Below, piece after piece: positions 22,944-35,947 of a DNA stretch of 64,000 nucleotides. The DNA comes from Epinephelus fuscoguttatus (taxonomy: Eukaryota; Chordata; Actinopteri; Perciformes; Serranidae): contig NC_064764.1 of the NCBI RefSeq assembly GCF_011397635.1, positions 42,150,955-42,214,954 of the forward strand, written 5' to 3'. Both the position numbers and the translations under genes were made by a program. A model generated the notes under the pieces. That model was given only the letters and a program-made list of their open reading frames with translations, had not been told where the DNA came from and searched no databases. Every line of letters begins with the position of its first letter. Position 1 is the first letter of the stretch.

Positions 22944-23228
22944 GAGTTCAAATGAGGTTTTTCCAAACAACTTTTTATGTCGGGGCTTCAGGACACTTGG
23001 ATCACTACGGACGAGCAGTATGGAGATATTTTGTGGTTTCAATGATGTGTTTTTGGACGTTTGAATCTGGGGCGCCGTCAGCCTCCATTAGGTGGAGTTG
23101 TGTTGCTACCTCCTCTCCCCTTGGATCTCTGCAAGTGATGTGAGGACTCTAAAACTTCACCTGAGCCTCCCTCGGCATATGGGTGAGTAGATAATGGCTG
23201 AATTTTCATTTTTGGGTGCACTATCCCT
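22944..23228. mobile_element. TTAA-flanked MITE, 5'-truncated copy
   Basis: This segment is almost identical to the inner element at 60300-60610 from GTTCAAATGAGGTTTTTCCA to the right end GGTGCACTATCCCT, followed by TTAA at 23229-23232. The left inverted repeat is absent. It differs by an extra 20-odd bp near 23105. Confidence 0.8.
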
Positions 23229-23232
23229 TTAA

Positions 23233-24286
23233 TACTCTTGCTGAAGTAAAACAATCTTTTCTGCAGCTTGTGTTTGATGTTTATAACGTACATTAGAGGC
23301 TCTATTAGCACAAAGACGTGTTTGCACCTCCCTCAATGTACTGTCCTTAATCCACTGATCATATATCAGTAACAGCAAATATCTGTTTGGAGTCTCCATC
23401 ACAGTTTGTTCACCAGAGAGAGCAAACAACTTTATCTTTGATCAGAAGATCACAACGTGTTTTCAATTTAAAACCTGTAAGAACTCTGAAGGAAATAAAT
23501 GCAAAAGATTAATTAAACATTAAAGATATACGCTGTACAATATAAGTATTACAATACTTCAGACTGTACACGTGACCAGTGTAAATATTTGTGAAAAAGA
23601 AGTTTGGTAGTGCATGTGTCAACTATGTATGAAATACCTTAAATATATATATAGATAAATGTATTTAAACAACATAAGAACTATATACAATATATAATGT
23701 TATGTAGAGTTTGTGCGAAATAAACACAAGACAACAGAACTGTATGAAGTGCACATGACTGACATGGAAAACTGTGATATAATATAAACCAACAATAATA
23801 CAAACATGTATTATATGTGCTGATATAGGTAACATAATGTAATAATATATTATGTAGGTTATGTGTGTGTATAGGTAAAGTTGTGCTTGTAATTGTTATA
23901 TAGTAATAAGAATGCTGCTGATGTGTATGAGGGACATCTACAGATCTGAATTATGTCTTTTAAGTAAGAATAAAAATCCATAGACAGAAAATCTTTTTAT
24001 TAAATCAAAATTAAATCAGTTCAACTTTGATTTGCGAAGCAAAGATTTGATACGAGGGTTAGAGACAAACCAACAGAACATTAATATGGAAGTTTAATTA
24101 AAAGTGTTTCTTTTATATCTGCTGTGTGACAGTAATACACCAGAATACAGACAAATTAACCTGCAGATGATTCATAAGGTATTTTGTTCTGATCAACAAG
24201 ACTATTGATGAAATATCTGAGTCATTTAGGAGGACATGAAACAAACTATGACTCTGGACTGTGAATCAAGTGATAATTCTGCTTTC
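23233..24286. other. A/T-rich intergenic DNA
   Basis: The stretch is A/T-rich with short TATA and ATAT runs and no supported gene. It lies beyond the poly(A) signal of the minus-strand gene. Confidence 0.5.
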
Positions 24287-24292
24287 TTTATT
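24287..24292 (-). promoter_or_regulatory. Poly(A) signal of the minus-strand repeat-protein gene
   Basis: AATAAA on the minus strand lies 47 bp after the stop codon (24339-24341) of the six-exon minus-strand gene. It is the first canonical signal in that direction. Confidence 0.6.
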
Positions 24293-24338
24293 TCATTCTT
24301 TCATATTCAGGCATCAAACTAACCAACCTGACTAACTG

Positions 24339-27300
24339 TTAGGTCAAAGATCTTAACTGTTTTTGTATTTGTTGGATGGCCCGGTGATTTCTTGGACAGT
24401 TCAGTAATCCCGGCTGAGTCTCATGGAAGAGAATGTGAGTGACCATCTTGATGTTCGGATACATTTCTGACCATTGTGTCAAACCAGGTGAAAAGTTGTG
24501 ATCTCTGGTGTGATGCATCACCACTAAAATAACTGGTTTGTTTCCAGATGACACTGAAACACCAGAGAAGAAGAGAACGGTTAGAAACAGACTTCCTGTG
24601 ATGATGAACATGCAGTAGAGAATGTTATATCACAGGAGTGGTAATCAACACAGGTAGGAACAATTCAGTACATCGTTCCCCGTCTTCATTCATTCATTCA
24701 TCACTTGGACCTGGAACAGGCTCCTGGACACACAGACATATGAAAGCCCCCACACCCCTCCAACACAAGAAGAAGACCCCCGACTGACAGAGACCAAATG
24801 GTCGTATCACTCGTGGTCAGTTTGATTCTTGAGGCTGAAGAGAAGCTTCAGACAGAACATGGACTCTGTTTCACTACGTGTGTGAGCAGGAGTCACTCAG
24901 TATGTGTGCTGGACGAGGACATCTAACTGGCCTACTGTCCTTGTCCCAGTATACAAGCACGGGAGGGGAATCCATTTATTGAGCCAAGTATGTGCGACTC
25001 CTCTACGATAGGTGGAGATATGCCCCCTTTCAGCTTGTTAGTATTGGACCTTTTTCCTGTTGACCTATTACGTCACAGACCAAACAATGGACAAACAAGT
25101 TAGCTACGGTTAGCTAGCAGCTAACTGCTACCATGGTGGACAACTTTACAGCTCTGTACATTTGGTCCGTCCAAAAAGTCACGGCTCTGGATGTAGATTT
25201 CTCCATGTTGTTACCGGCTTCTTCTTCTCTTACACATTTAATGCTATTGGACTTCCGGGTCAAAGCCCGGGGCGGAAACTGTGGAGCATGCTCAGAGCGC
25301 CTCGGCCAGTTTGGCTCTGATTGACTGTATACATGCAGGAGTCACATGATCTGGGTGTGTTAGTCCCACTGTGACACTGCAGGACCATTTCACTCACACT
25401 GACATGTTTACAGGGGTTTGATATAAATCCGTTCTCTCTGTCGTCAGGGAAACAGACTGAGGGCCCTATTTAGATGGTCTAAAGCGGGCGGCGGAGGGCG
25501 CATAATCCACGTCGCAAGTGTCATTGCTATTTAGGTGCAGACGCAGTTGTCATTTTCACGCCCTGCGCCCTCGTCGTCTAACTAGCAAATGAACTTGCGC
25601 TTCTCTGGGTGTGTTGGTCTAAAAATGAGGAGTGGTCAGGCGCAGTCACGGCGCGTTGCTAGTTAGATGGCGTAAAAAGCAAATGCGCCAGTGACCAACA
25701 AAAACCTGGTCTAAAGTCAACGGCGCAGTATTTCGCTGTTAAACAAGTTAGTAATATGCATCTCTAGGCGGGTGCACAACGTGCGTGCACTCTGCTCAGA
25801 CACACACGGAGCAGCCACACATATGCAAAAGATAACAAATAAAAATATGATTACAATGTGAAAGGTTATTATTGTGCACATTAAAATATTTATCAGAAAC
25901 ACATCTTAATGGTCAGTCATTAATCAGAATGATCTAATCGCAGTAATAATGATCATCATAATCCGGGAGGTCCAAGCTCGCAGTGTCCAAATATACGGAA
26001 CTGCGAGCTTGGACCTCCACAGGCTGATGATGCATAGCCTGTAAAATGAACTTGTCTTTCCCAATTGAATTGTGATCATTTTGGCATGTAAATCACAAAA
26101 TCAAAGATGTGAAAACATTTGATAAACTTTATTATGACATAAATACAGCAATAACTTCTGTGAACTAAAAACATAAACTTATAGCCCTACAAGTAGGCTA
26201 CAATGCATATGTAAAAAACAAAGCGCTTTTAGAATGTAAAACTGAAGATCATCTTGTCAGGAGGGGCGGCACGGTGGTGTGGTGGTTAGCACTCTCGCCT
26301 CACAGCAAGAGGGTTGCCAGTTCGATCCCGGGCGTGGGAGCCCTTCTGTGCGGAGTTTGCATGTTCTCCCCGTGTCAGCGTGGGTTCTCTCCGGGCACTC
26401 CGGCTTCCTCCCACAGTCCAAAGACATGCAGATTGGGGACTATGTTAATTGATAACTCTAAATTGTCCGTAGGTGTGAATGTGAGTGTGAATGGTTGTTT
26501 GTCTCTATGTGTCAGCCCTGCGATAGTCTGGCGACCTGTCCGGGGTGTACCCTGCCTCTCGCCCGATGTAGCTGGGATAGGCTCCAGCCCCCCCGCGACC
26601 CTCAAGAGGATGAAGCGGTTAGAAGATGAAGATCTTGTCAGGAGGAGGAGGAGGAGGAGGAGGAGGATGACGACCCCAGCTCCGCAGCCAGCACGCAGCC
26701 AGACCAGACGGGCCCGGGTGCAGCCACGGGACCAGCCCTTCCTGCACCTTCAGGCGGGGGGGTTCAGGATGCTGGAGAGGGAGCTGGGCTCTCTCACCTC
26801 CCGGGTTAAAATAAAATAAATTGAATAATTTACAATTTGTTGACAGCATTTCTCTCGTGCGCGCGCTCTCTCTTTCTCTCTCGCAGTCTCACTCTGTTTC
26901 TTTTCTTTTGACTTTTCTAAGATGACAGATGCTGAATATATACTCCCTATCTGATGCTGTGGCTGTTTGTGGTTGGCTGAGAGGGATGTGCACTCATTAG
27001 TTTGCAGCTGTGTTAATCAAATCAGGTTGGGTTTCCATTACGCGTGCCAAACGTGCCAAACGTGCCAAACGGTGCCAATCCCCTTTGATCTGACATCAGA
27101 TGTGACAGGACAGTCGATATAGAGATACATTTATCGTCTCCTCAGCTGTAAAACGCTCACTCTTTCCAGTTGGTAGGTCCACCATCTAATTAGCTCTCCA
27201 CCATGTGCCTCTTTTAAAGGGAATGAGAGGTGACACTCTGATTGGCTTATTGAATGATACGCCCAAAACACACCCATGACTAATTCACAGAGTAAGTCCA

Positions 27301-30300
27301 ACCCTTTTAGACTCTCCGCCATGGAGCACAGTCTGAAAACGCGCTGTCTAACTAGCAAGTGACTGGGACACGCCCATGCGCTGCACGCCTGGCGCTTTGC
27401 GTTTAAGACCATCTAAATAGGGCCCTGAGTGTTACTCCTGAACAAACTGTGGGGACCAAGTTAAATAAGCCCGTTCATTACCTGCCTCCTTTCTCATGGC
27501 TGCATCCACATCTGATTCAACACGAGACTTGACTGAACAGAAGACGATGATGACGTCACTATCCTGCAGGTCATTGGTCTCCACTGCTTCACTTTTCTTC
27601 AGTTGTGTCAGTATGGCCTCATCAGCACCAAAGGTCTCACCAGTGACGACAGAGAACACCTTCACTGTAGATACTGCTGGACAAAACCAACTGAATGTGA
27701 AAGGCCACATTGCTGAAAGAGAAACAAACAGTTAACATGAATACATTTCAAACTTAAAAGAACCTGCTAATAAAATGACACTCAGGTTTCAGAGGTGGAG
27801 GAAGTATTTGGATCATTTAGCTAAAGGGGAACTTTGCCTGTTTTCACAATCCATCATTGTTATTCCTCTGGTATAAAACAGTCCAAAAATATGAGATGAG
27901 CAACTCTCTCCTAAATCCAAAATCCAGAGTGCTAAAACTTAAATCTGTGATGTCATAGGGTTTAAAGTCTGGAGCTGCTCCACAGACGATGAATGGTGAA
28001 CGATGTTCTAGATGACAGTGAGAGCTCTCAGGAATGTTCTGAGTATATGGGAACATTTTCTGCTTCAATGCTGAGAACTTAAAGATCAAACTATATCAGT
28101 CTCCATTCGTCGTCTCTGCAGCAGCTGCGGACTTTGTACCTGATGACATCACAAGGTTAACACTTCCTCCCCTGGTTTCTGGCTCAGAGAGAGAGCAGCT
28201 CATGTTCACTTACATTGATTGAACTGTCCTGGATCACAGAAAGAACTTACTGGAATTCTTCATTCAGCTGGTGTCCCCCTCTGACTAAAGCACTATTCAG
28301 ACGGGATTAGTTTTACATGGGCACGTGGGGTAAAGTCAGTTTACCACAGGACGTTGGTAATGTTAATGGCCGATTCGCACGTGATAAGAAATATCAGTAA
28401 AACTACCACAAGTGGGAGGGGTAAATCCATTCACGCACCTCTGTCCCCCAGTGTCATCATGTAGCATATTAGGGCTGTCAAAAGCACCATGAAATTGAGT
28501 TCAAATAATATTCTAATCGAATTTATTATTATTATTTTTATTATTTATTTATTTTTACAAAAAAAAACACAAAAAATAAGATGCTTATTGCTGACGCAAT
28601 ATGAACGTGACACTCGGATGAAAACACCCGTTCTGACCTCACTATAGTTCCAGGTATGATCAACTTCTGCCTCGCTATCTGAGCAATGTTTGGATACTTG
28701 AGTGCGTAGTTTTCCACCACAAGAGTGGATCCTGGTCGGCTCGTAGTGGTGTCTCATTCTGGTAACGTTTCATCTCTTCTTCAAAAAGGGTATGCAGGGA
28801 GGCAGCAGGTGCAGCACTCTCCCTGTATGTCTCCCCGAACAGGTCACACATCGCGGACAGCACAGTGGGTGGTGTTGGTCCAGTGGGTTCCTCCATCGGC
28901 GCCTCTCCCTCCATTGCTGCGTCCCTCTCTGGCCCGGCTTGTGCGCGAGCCATCTCCGCCCGAATGGGATTCACTGTGATATACGTTATTGACAGTATTA
29001 ATTAATTATTAATGATATTCGAATTATCAAATTTATGTTCGAACTTATAAAAAATACATATATTTGAATATATTTCGAACTTCGAATTTTTTTTGACAGC
29101 CCTAACACACATATTTACTGCTGGTCTATTCGCACAGAAGGTAAAAGTCGCAGTAATGATTACTGACATGGCACATTCGGACGGGACTAAAATCTCTGGT
29201 CATTATTACTTTACCCCACGTACCTATGTAAAACTAATCCCATGAGTGCTAATACCACACTGTGAAAAGACTTTGTTACAAAGTCCTGCGCTCAAAATAT
29301 TACTATTAAGTTAAAGTTAGGTGTTATTTAAATGATCAGCAGTAAAAGAAAAACAATCCCCCCAAAACTTATAAATGTAAACATATACATATTATATTAT
29401 TGGAATGTCATTACTGTTGCAGGTTGTTGAGGCAGAGCTAATTTTAAATACACTGCTCAAAAAAATGAATGGTCACACTCATTAATGATCACAGTGAAAC
29501 AGGAAGTCAGTTAAACTTCAGGGATCAATCCAGTGATTGTGAATCAGTTTCAGCTGCTTTGGTTCAAATCAAAGAGAGAACAGGAACAATGGAGAGGCAA
29601 ACAGGAAATGGTTTTACATGTGGTGTCCACAGACAGTTGCTCTCTCCTTATCCTTCCTGACTGATTCTTCTCTAGTTTGGTCTTCTGCTAGTGTCCTTGG
29701 CACTACTGGTAGCATGAGGCCATACCTGCAGCCCAATCAGGTTGATACCAGATACCAGGAGACCGGCCGTTACACCAGGAGAGCTGGACAGGGCCGTAGA
29801 AGGGCATCAACCCAGCAGCAGGACCGCTATCTGCTCCTTTGTGTGAGGAGGAACAGGAGGAGCACTGCCAGAGCCCTACAACATGACCTCCAGCAGGCTA
29901 CTGGTGTGCATGTTTCTGACCACACTGTCAGAAACAGACTCCATGAGGGTGGCATGAGGGCCCCACGTCCTCTAGTGGGACCTGTGCTCACAGTCCAGCA
30001 CCGTGCAGCTCCATCATTCACCAGAGAACACCAGAACTGGCAGGTCCACCATCGGCACCCCGTTCTCTTCAAAGATGAGAGCAGGTTCACACTGAGCACA
30101 TGTGACAGGCCTGAAAGAGTCTGGAGACACTTTGGTGGACGTTATGCTGCCTGTGACATCATCCAGCATGACGGTGGGTGGCGGTGGGTCAGTGATGGTC
30201 TGGGGAGGCAGATCCTTGGAGGGTCACACAGACGTCCATGTCATAGCCAGCTGTACCCTGACTGCTGTTAGGTACCAGGATGAAGTCCTCAGAGCGACTG

Positions 30301-33300
30301 TCAGACCTTACGCTGGTGCAGAGGGCCCTGGGTTCCTCCCGGTGCAGAGGGCCCTGGGTTCCTCCCGGTGCAGAGGGCCCTGGGTTCCTCCCGGTACAGC
30401 GGGCCCTGGGTTCCTCCTGCTGCAGAGAGCCCTGGGTTCCTCCTGGTCCAGCCTCATGTGTCCAGAGTGTGTAGGCAGTTCCTGGATGATGAAGGCAGTG
30501 ATGTCATTGACTGGCCCTCTTGTTCCCCTGAGCTGAGCACCTATGGGACGTTATGTATCGATGCGTCCACCACAGACTGTCCAGGAGCTCACTGATGCCC
30601 TGATCCAGGTCTGGGAGGAGATCCTCCAGGACACCGTCCTCTGACTCATCAGCTCAGCCGTTGTCAGGAGGTCACACAGGCAGGCGGGGGCCAAACACAC
30701 TACTGAGTCACATGATGAGTTGATGTGATAAAATTCACACACATTGGATCAGCCTGTGATTTAAATGTTTGACTTTGATTTTGAATCCAGCTCTCAGTGG
30801 GTCGATGGTTTTGGTTTCCACTCACCATTGTTACGTCATTTTGTTCTCAAGAAATTATACAGTGTTCATCAGTAAAGATTTTACACTTGAATAATTTGTT
30901 CATCAACATCTGATGAACAAATTATTCAAGTGTAAAATGCTGGTCATTATTGATGCATTGATCAGTAATGTGATCTGCCCTTTTCACCTCCCTGGGACAC
31001 CTGGACCAGCCAGTGGCAGCTCTTGCAGGCTGAAATCAGGATGATCACATTAACCAGCGCGCAATCATCAGACTTGACAATTATCACAAAATAATAAGCT
31101 GTTATCATGAGATAAGAGTGCACAAAAAAAAGAATAATACTTGGCCTTTCTCGGCTTCTGTAGTTTAAGAATTCAATGCTACATTTAATATTTGATAAGG
31201 AGCTGTTTTTGTTTTAAATGCTGCTAAGAAGATGGTCACTCAGTTATCATTGTTCAAAGTCAAAAACATCAGACTTTATCATGTTACTTTGTATAAATTA
31301 AACATTCAAAAAATCAAGGAAATGTATACTTCTTTGCTGAAAATGTTTATATATATTAAAAATAATAATATATATTAACTAAATCACTCACATGGCTGTG
31401 ACGCTTTCTGGTGTAATTCTTTCTCTAAAAGATTAAAGAAATATAAAAGATCCTTCAGGTCAGTTGGAGTTTTGTTGATGGAGCACTCTTTCAAACGTTC
31501 AGCACCTACAAAGAGAAAACATGCTCAGAGACTCATTTTATATATTTTTCATATGGTTTTTGTATTTCCAAGTGTATTTATATAATTAGTATTTGTAAAA
31601 TATAAAATGACATGATAATGTACAATGATGATAAATATTGTACATACATGTGAAACATTGTGGTGATATAATTTTTTTCAGTTTCTGCAGACTCTCCTTG
31701 AGTTCCTTTTCTTCCTGAAACACAGAAAACACAGAGATGAAAACATGCAAATAAACACAGAAAGTACAAGAAATAAATGACAATATAATGGAAGTGTAGC
31801 AGCATAGAGATCTATGCATTATGTGGCCGACTGATTACTGGGGCGGCTGGATATAAATGCAGCAGTCCAACGCCATCTCTTCCTTTGAGCCCCTCCGCCG
31901 TGTCACTTCTGGTCCAGAGGTGTGCTATCCTAACAGGTATTATTGTAATTACTGTCAGTGGAGGACAGTGACTAACACACACACATGGTTACGTTTAGCC
32001 AACACACACACATGGTTACGTTTAGCCAACACACACACACGTGGTTGGATTTATGAACAAAGAACACGGTTTGGCTTCACAGTGTCACAGGAAGTGAACA
32101 CCGGCCTCCTGGGTGAGAGTCGGTGGTTGTTGGATCTATCCACCACCCCTCTCACCCGCTCTACTCAGACTGACACCACCCTAACGTTTGTTATTGTCCT
32201 GCTGTGTTTCCTCCTGATGCCGCCAGGTGCGTTACAGAATAACAGGTATATAACATGTATCATGCCACTGTGAAAGGACGTTTTTTTTGTCCATGTCTGA
32301 AGGCAGACGTCACTGATGAAGTGCCAGACGACTACATATTGAGACCGGGTTGCTTTAAAGCAGATACAAAGTCCGTCAGTCCGTCCGTCCGTCCATCCAT
32401 CCATCCATCCATCCATCCATCCCTCCCTCCCTCCATCCATCCATCCATCCATCCATCCATCCCTCCCTCCATCCCTCCCTCCCTCCCTCCCTCCCTCCAT
32501 CCATCCATCCCTCCCTCCATCCATCCCTCCCTCCCTCAATCCCTCCCTCCATCCATCCATCCATCCATCCCTCCCTCCCTCCCTCCCTCCCTTCCTCCCT
32601 CCCTCCCTCCATCCATCCATCTATCCATCCCTCCCTCCCTCCCTCCCTCCCTCCCTCAATCCCTCCCTCCATCCATCCCTCCATCCATCCCTCCCTCCCT
32701 CCCGCCCTCCCTCAATCCCTCCCTCCCTCCCGCCATCCATCCATCCCTCCCTCCCTCCCTCCCTCCCTCCATCCATCCATCCCTCCATCCCTCCCTCCAT
32801 CCATCCCTCCATCCATCCATCCATCCCTCCCTCCCTCCCTCCATCCCTCCCTCCCTCCCTCCCTCCCTCCATCCCTCCATCCCTCCCTCCATCCATCAGC
32901 AGCAGGTTGAGCAAAGTGCTCTAAACATCCTGCTTGTGTTATAAAACCAGATAAATTGACGGAAAACAAATAAAATATGTTGTCAGAAAACATTTTTAAA
33001 CACAAATGTCAACACAAATTTAATGTTGCAGTTTAGTTGTATAAGAATAAATAATAGCAAAGTGAACTAACCTGTAGGTGTGGCCCACCACCACCATCAA
33101 CAGAGCTGCCTCCACCTTTGGACTGGTTGTCTGGTCCACCATCAACAGAGCTGCCTCCACCTTTGGACTGGTTGTCTGGTCCACCATCATCAGAGCTGCC
33201 TCCACCTTTGGACTGGTTGTCTGGTCCACCATCATCAGAGCTGACTCCACCTTTGGACTGGTTGTCTGGCCCACCATCATCAGAGCTGACTCCACCTTTG

Positions 33301-35904
33301 GACTGGTTGTCTGGTCCACCATCATCAGAGCTGCCTCCACCTTTGGACTGGTTGTCTGGCCCACCATCATCAGAGCTGACTCCACCTTTGGACTGGTTGT
33401 CTGGTCCACCATCATCAGAGCTGCCTCCACCTTTGGACTGGTTGTCTGGTCCACCATCAACAGAGCTGCCTCCACCTTTGGACTGGTTGTCTGGTCCACC
33501 ATCAACAGAGCTGCCTCCACCTTTGGACTGCTTGTCTGGTCCACCATCAACAGAGCTGACTCCACCTTTGGGCTGGTTGTCTGGTCCACCATCATCAGAG
33601 CTGCCTCCACCTTTGGACTGGTTGTCTGGTCCACCATCATCAGAGCTGACTCCACCTTTGGGCTGGTTGTCTGGTCCACCATCATCAGAGCTGACTCCAC
33701 CTTTGGACTGGTTGTCTGGTCCACCATCATCATTAGAGCTGCCTCCACCTTTGGACTGGTTGTCTGGTCCACCATCATTAGAGCTGACTCCACCTTTGGG
33801 CTGGTTGTCTGGTCCACCATCATCATTAGAGCTGACTCCACCTTTGGACTGGTTGTCTGGTCCACCATCATCAGAGCTGCCTCCACCTTTGGGCTGGTTG
33901 TCTGGTCCACCATCATCAGAGCTGACTCCACCTTTGGGCTGGTTGTCTGGCCCACCATCATTAGAGCTGCCTCCACCTTTGGCCTGGTTGTCTGGCCCAC
34001 CATCATCAGAGCTGCCTCCACCTTTGGGCTGGTTACCTCCATCAGTTCTGTCTATAATGTCCAAACAGAGAGGATTTCAGTGTTGATGTCATGTTGCAGG
34101 ATTCAGACAGACTGTCTCTACCTCAGCATCAATAAACTACAGAAGTGTGATTAACCTTCAGAGTTTCACACAAATTGTTACTCTGCTCTCATCAGTCACT
34201 GCTGCTCTTATTGATCAGCTAAAACTCACTGCTGGTTTTATTTGCCTTTCCTCATCTGGTCTCTCAGCAGGAGCTGCAGCCTTGCTCTCTTAACGTGGCC
34301 TGCCCAAGCAGCCACACTCAAGTCTTTTAAATGTTAGATAACACCAGATAAGTTAGTGCCTCCACACAGACACAAAGTTTGCAAGCTAACGTTTCAAGCA
34401 AAGGAGAACAAAGCCGAGGTAGCATCGAACTGCTGACTCTGTGAGGACACACAGAGCGAACAGGATCCTCTGCACCACTATAACACAGCACAGCAAGGAC
34501 GGCACTGGAACCCCTTCTTCTGAGCCAGCTTCCTCCGTAACAGACAAGTTATACTTTAAGTTAAGTTTTCACACCTTTTTTTTGGTCAAACACTTAGTCC
34601 AGTTCTTTTTATACATTGATGTATGTATATTTATTTTTTATTTGTAACTGTAAACATTTGGGCGGCACGGTGGTGTGGTGGTTAGCACTCTCGCCTCACA
34701 GCAAGAGGGTTGCCAGTTCGATCCCAGGCATGGGAGCCCTTCTGTGTGGAGTTTGCATGTTCTCCCCGTGTCAGCGTGGGTTCTCTCCGGGCACTCCAGC
34801 TTCCTCCCACAGTCCAAAGACATGCAGGTTAATTGGAGACTCTAAATTGTCCGTAGGTGTGAATGTGAGTGTGAATGGTTGTCTGTCTCTATGTGTCAGC
34901 CCTGCGATAGTCTGGCGACCTGTCCAGGGTGAACCCTGCCTCTCGCCCGATGTAGCTGGGATAGGCTCCAGCCCCCCCGCGACCCTCAAGAGGATGAAGC
35001 GGTTAGAAGATGAATGAATGAATGAACTGTAAACATTTGTGCAAATCTTCTTTGTTCAGATATTTTTTGCACATTGAAGCATTTAAGTTACTTGATCAAA
35101 ACATTTTTAAACATTCATATATTTGAATGTATTCACACCAAATGTTTTCATGCATTCAGATGTGCTATACATAGCTGCAATACGTTGGACCCTATTTGGG
35201 TCCAATACTTATGTGACATCAGCTGATGTTTCTGTCTGATCAGCTGTTAACTCATCACAATGACAGTATTCCACCACAGTGACTGTCAGCAGACTCATAT
35301 GTCACTGGAAACACAGATTAATGTACATTATACGAGTAGCCTAGCTGGCCTGTGGTAACATGCAGACCGACACAAAGCTAGTATGCAGGAATGTTAAATG
35401 TGTTGCTTAGCAACAGTCCAGCCTCGGTCCAGCTGTTGAACTATTTGTGTTGGTGAAGTTCAATAAAGAATAAACAAACAAATCTTAATCTGTTGTCACT
35501 TTTTATTGTTTACCAATAACTGACTCTTGTGGAACTCTTGTATAAAGCATTATTTCTGGAGAGGTGGTGCCGTGTGACTAAATATCAACACAGCTGTTAT
35601 TATCTCCAGTGACCAACTTACAGCCATGATGATACTCAGTCGTCTCAAACAGCACTCCCTCTCAGTGTGTTATTGTCTTGATAGAAAAAACATGATGAAT
35701 GTATCCAGATATTACAGAGTGAAAGTAATCATTTTTATCTAAAAATCTACTCAGCTGAGAATATGCTGTGTAAAAACTTCTCTCCAACAAGTGCAGTTTA
35801 CTGTAAAAGTTATTTAAGTTCGTGTTACGCAGTAAATGTTACAACATTTAGTCTGAAGACAGAATGAAGTGTATCAATAGCTTCAATAAAATGACACACA
35901 CACA

Positions 35905-35947
<43 letters not shown>

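Larger units (their letters stand above)
25461..27425. mobile_element. Harbinger-type element A with GGGCCCTATTTAGATGGTCT ends
   Basis: Perfect terminal inverted repeats begin GGGCCCTATTTAGATGGTCT and are flanked by the same trinucleotide TGA (25458-25460 and 27426-27428), as expected for PIF-Harbinger. The interior shares long stretches with element B at 58515-59636: GGTCCAAGCTCGCAGTGT, ACAGATGCTGAATATATACT, and TCAAATCAGGTTGGGTTTCC. A tRNA-like SINE is nested at 26265-26631. No transposase remains. The element lies in the last intron of the minus-strand gene and ends only 54 bp from the exon at 27482. Confidence 0.85.

Noticed and set aside
26274..26819. 181-codon frame starting [15 protein letters not shown]
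   Set aside because: The same translation appears at the other two SINE copies, so it is a chance frame in a SINE.
32255..32944. Long open frames over the CCAT/CCCT repeat on both strands
   Set aside because: Pure simple repeat; translations are monotonous PPS or GGR/EGG runs without any flanking exon evidence.
33078..34154. Long plus-strand open frames of 322 and 358 codons over the 45-bp array
   Set aside because: They are a consequence of a 45-bp unit without stops. They lack compatible splice sites or exons, whereas the minus-strand frame joins exactly with five other exons.
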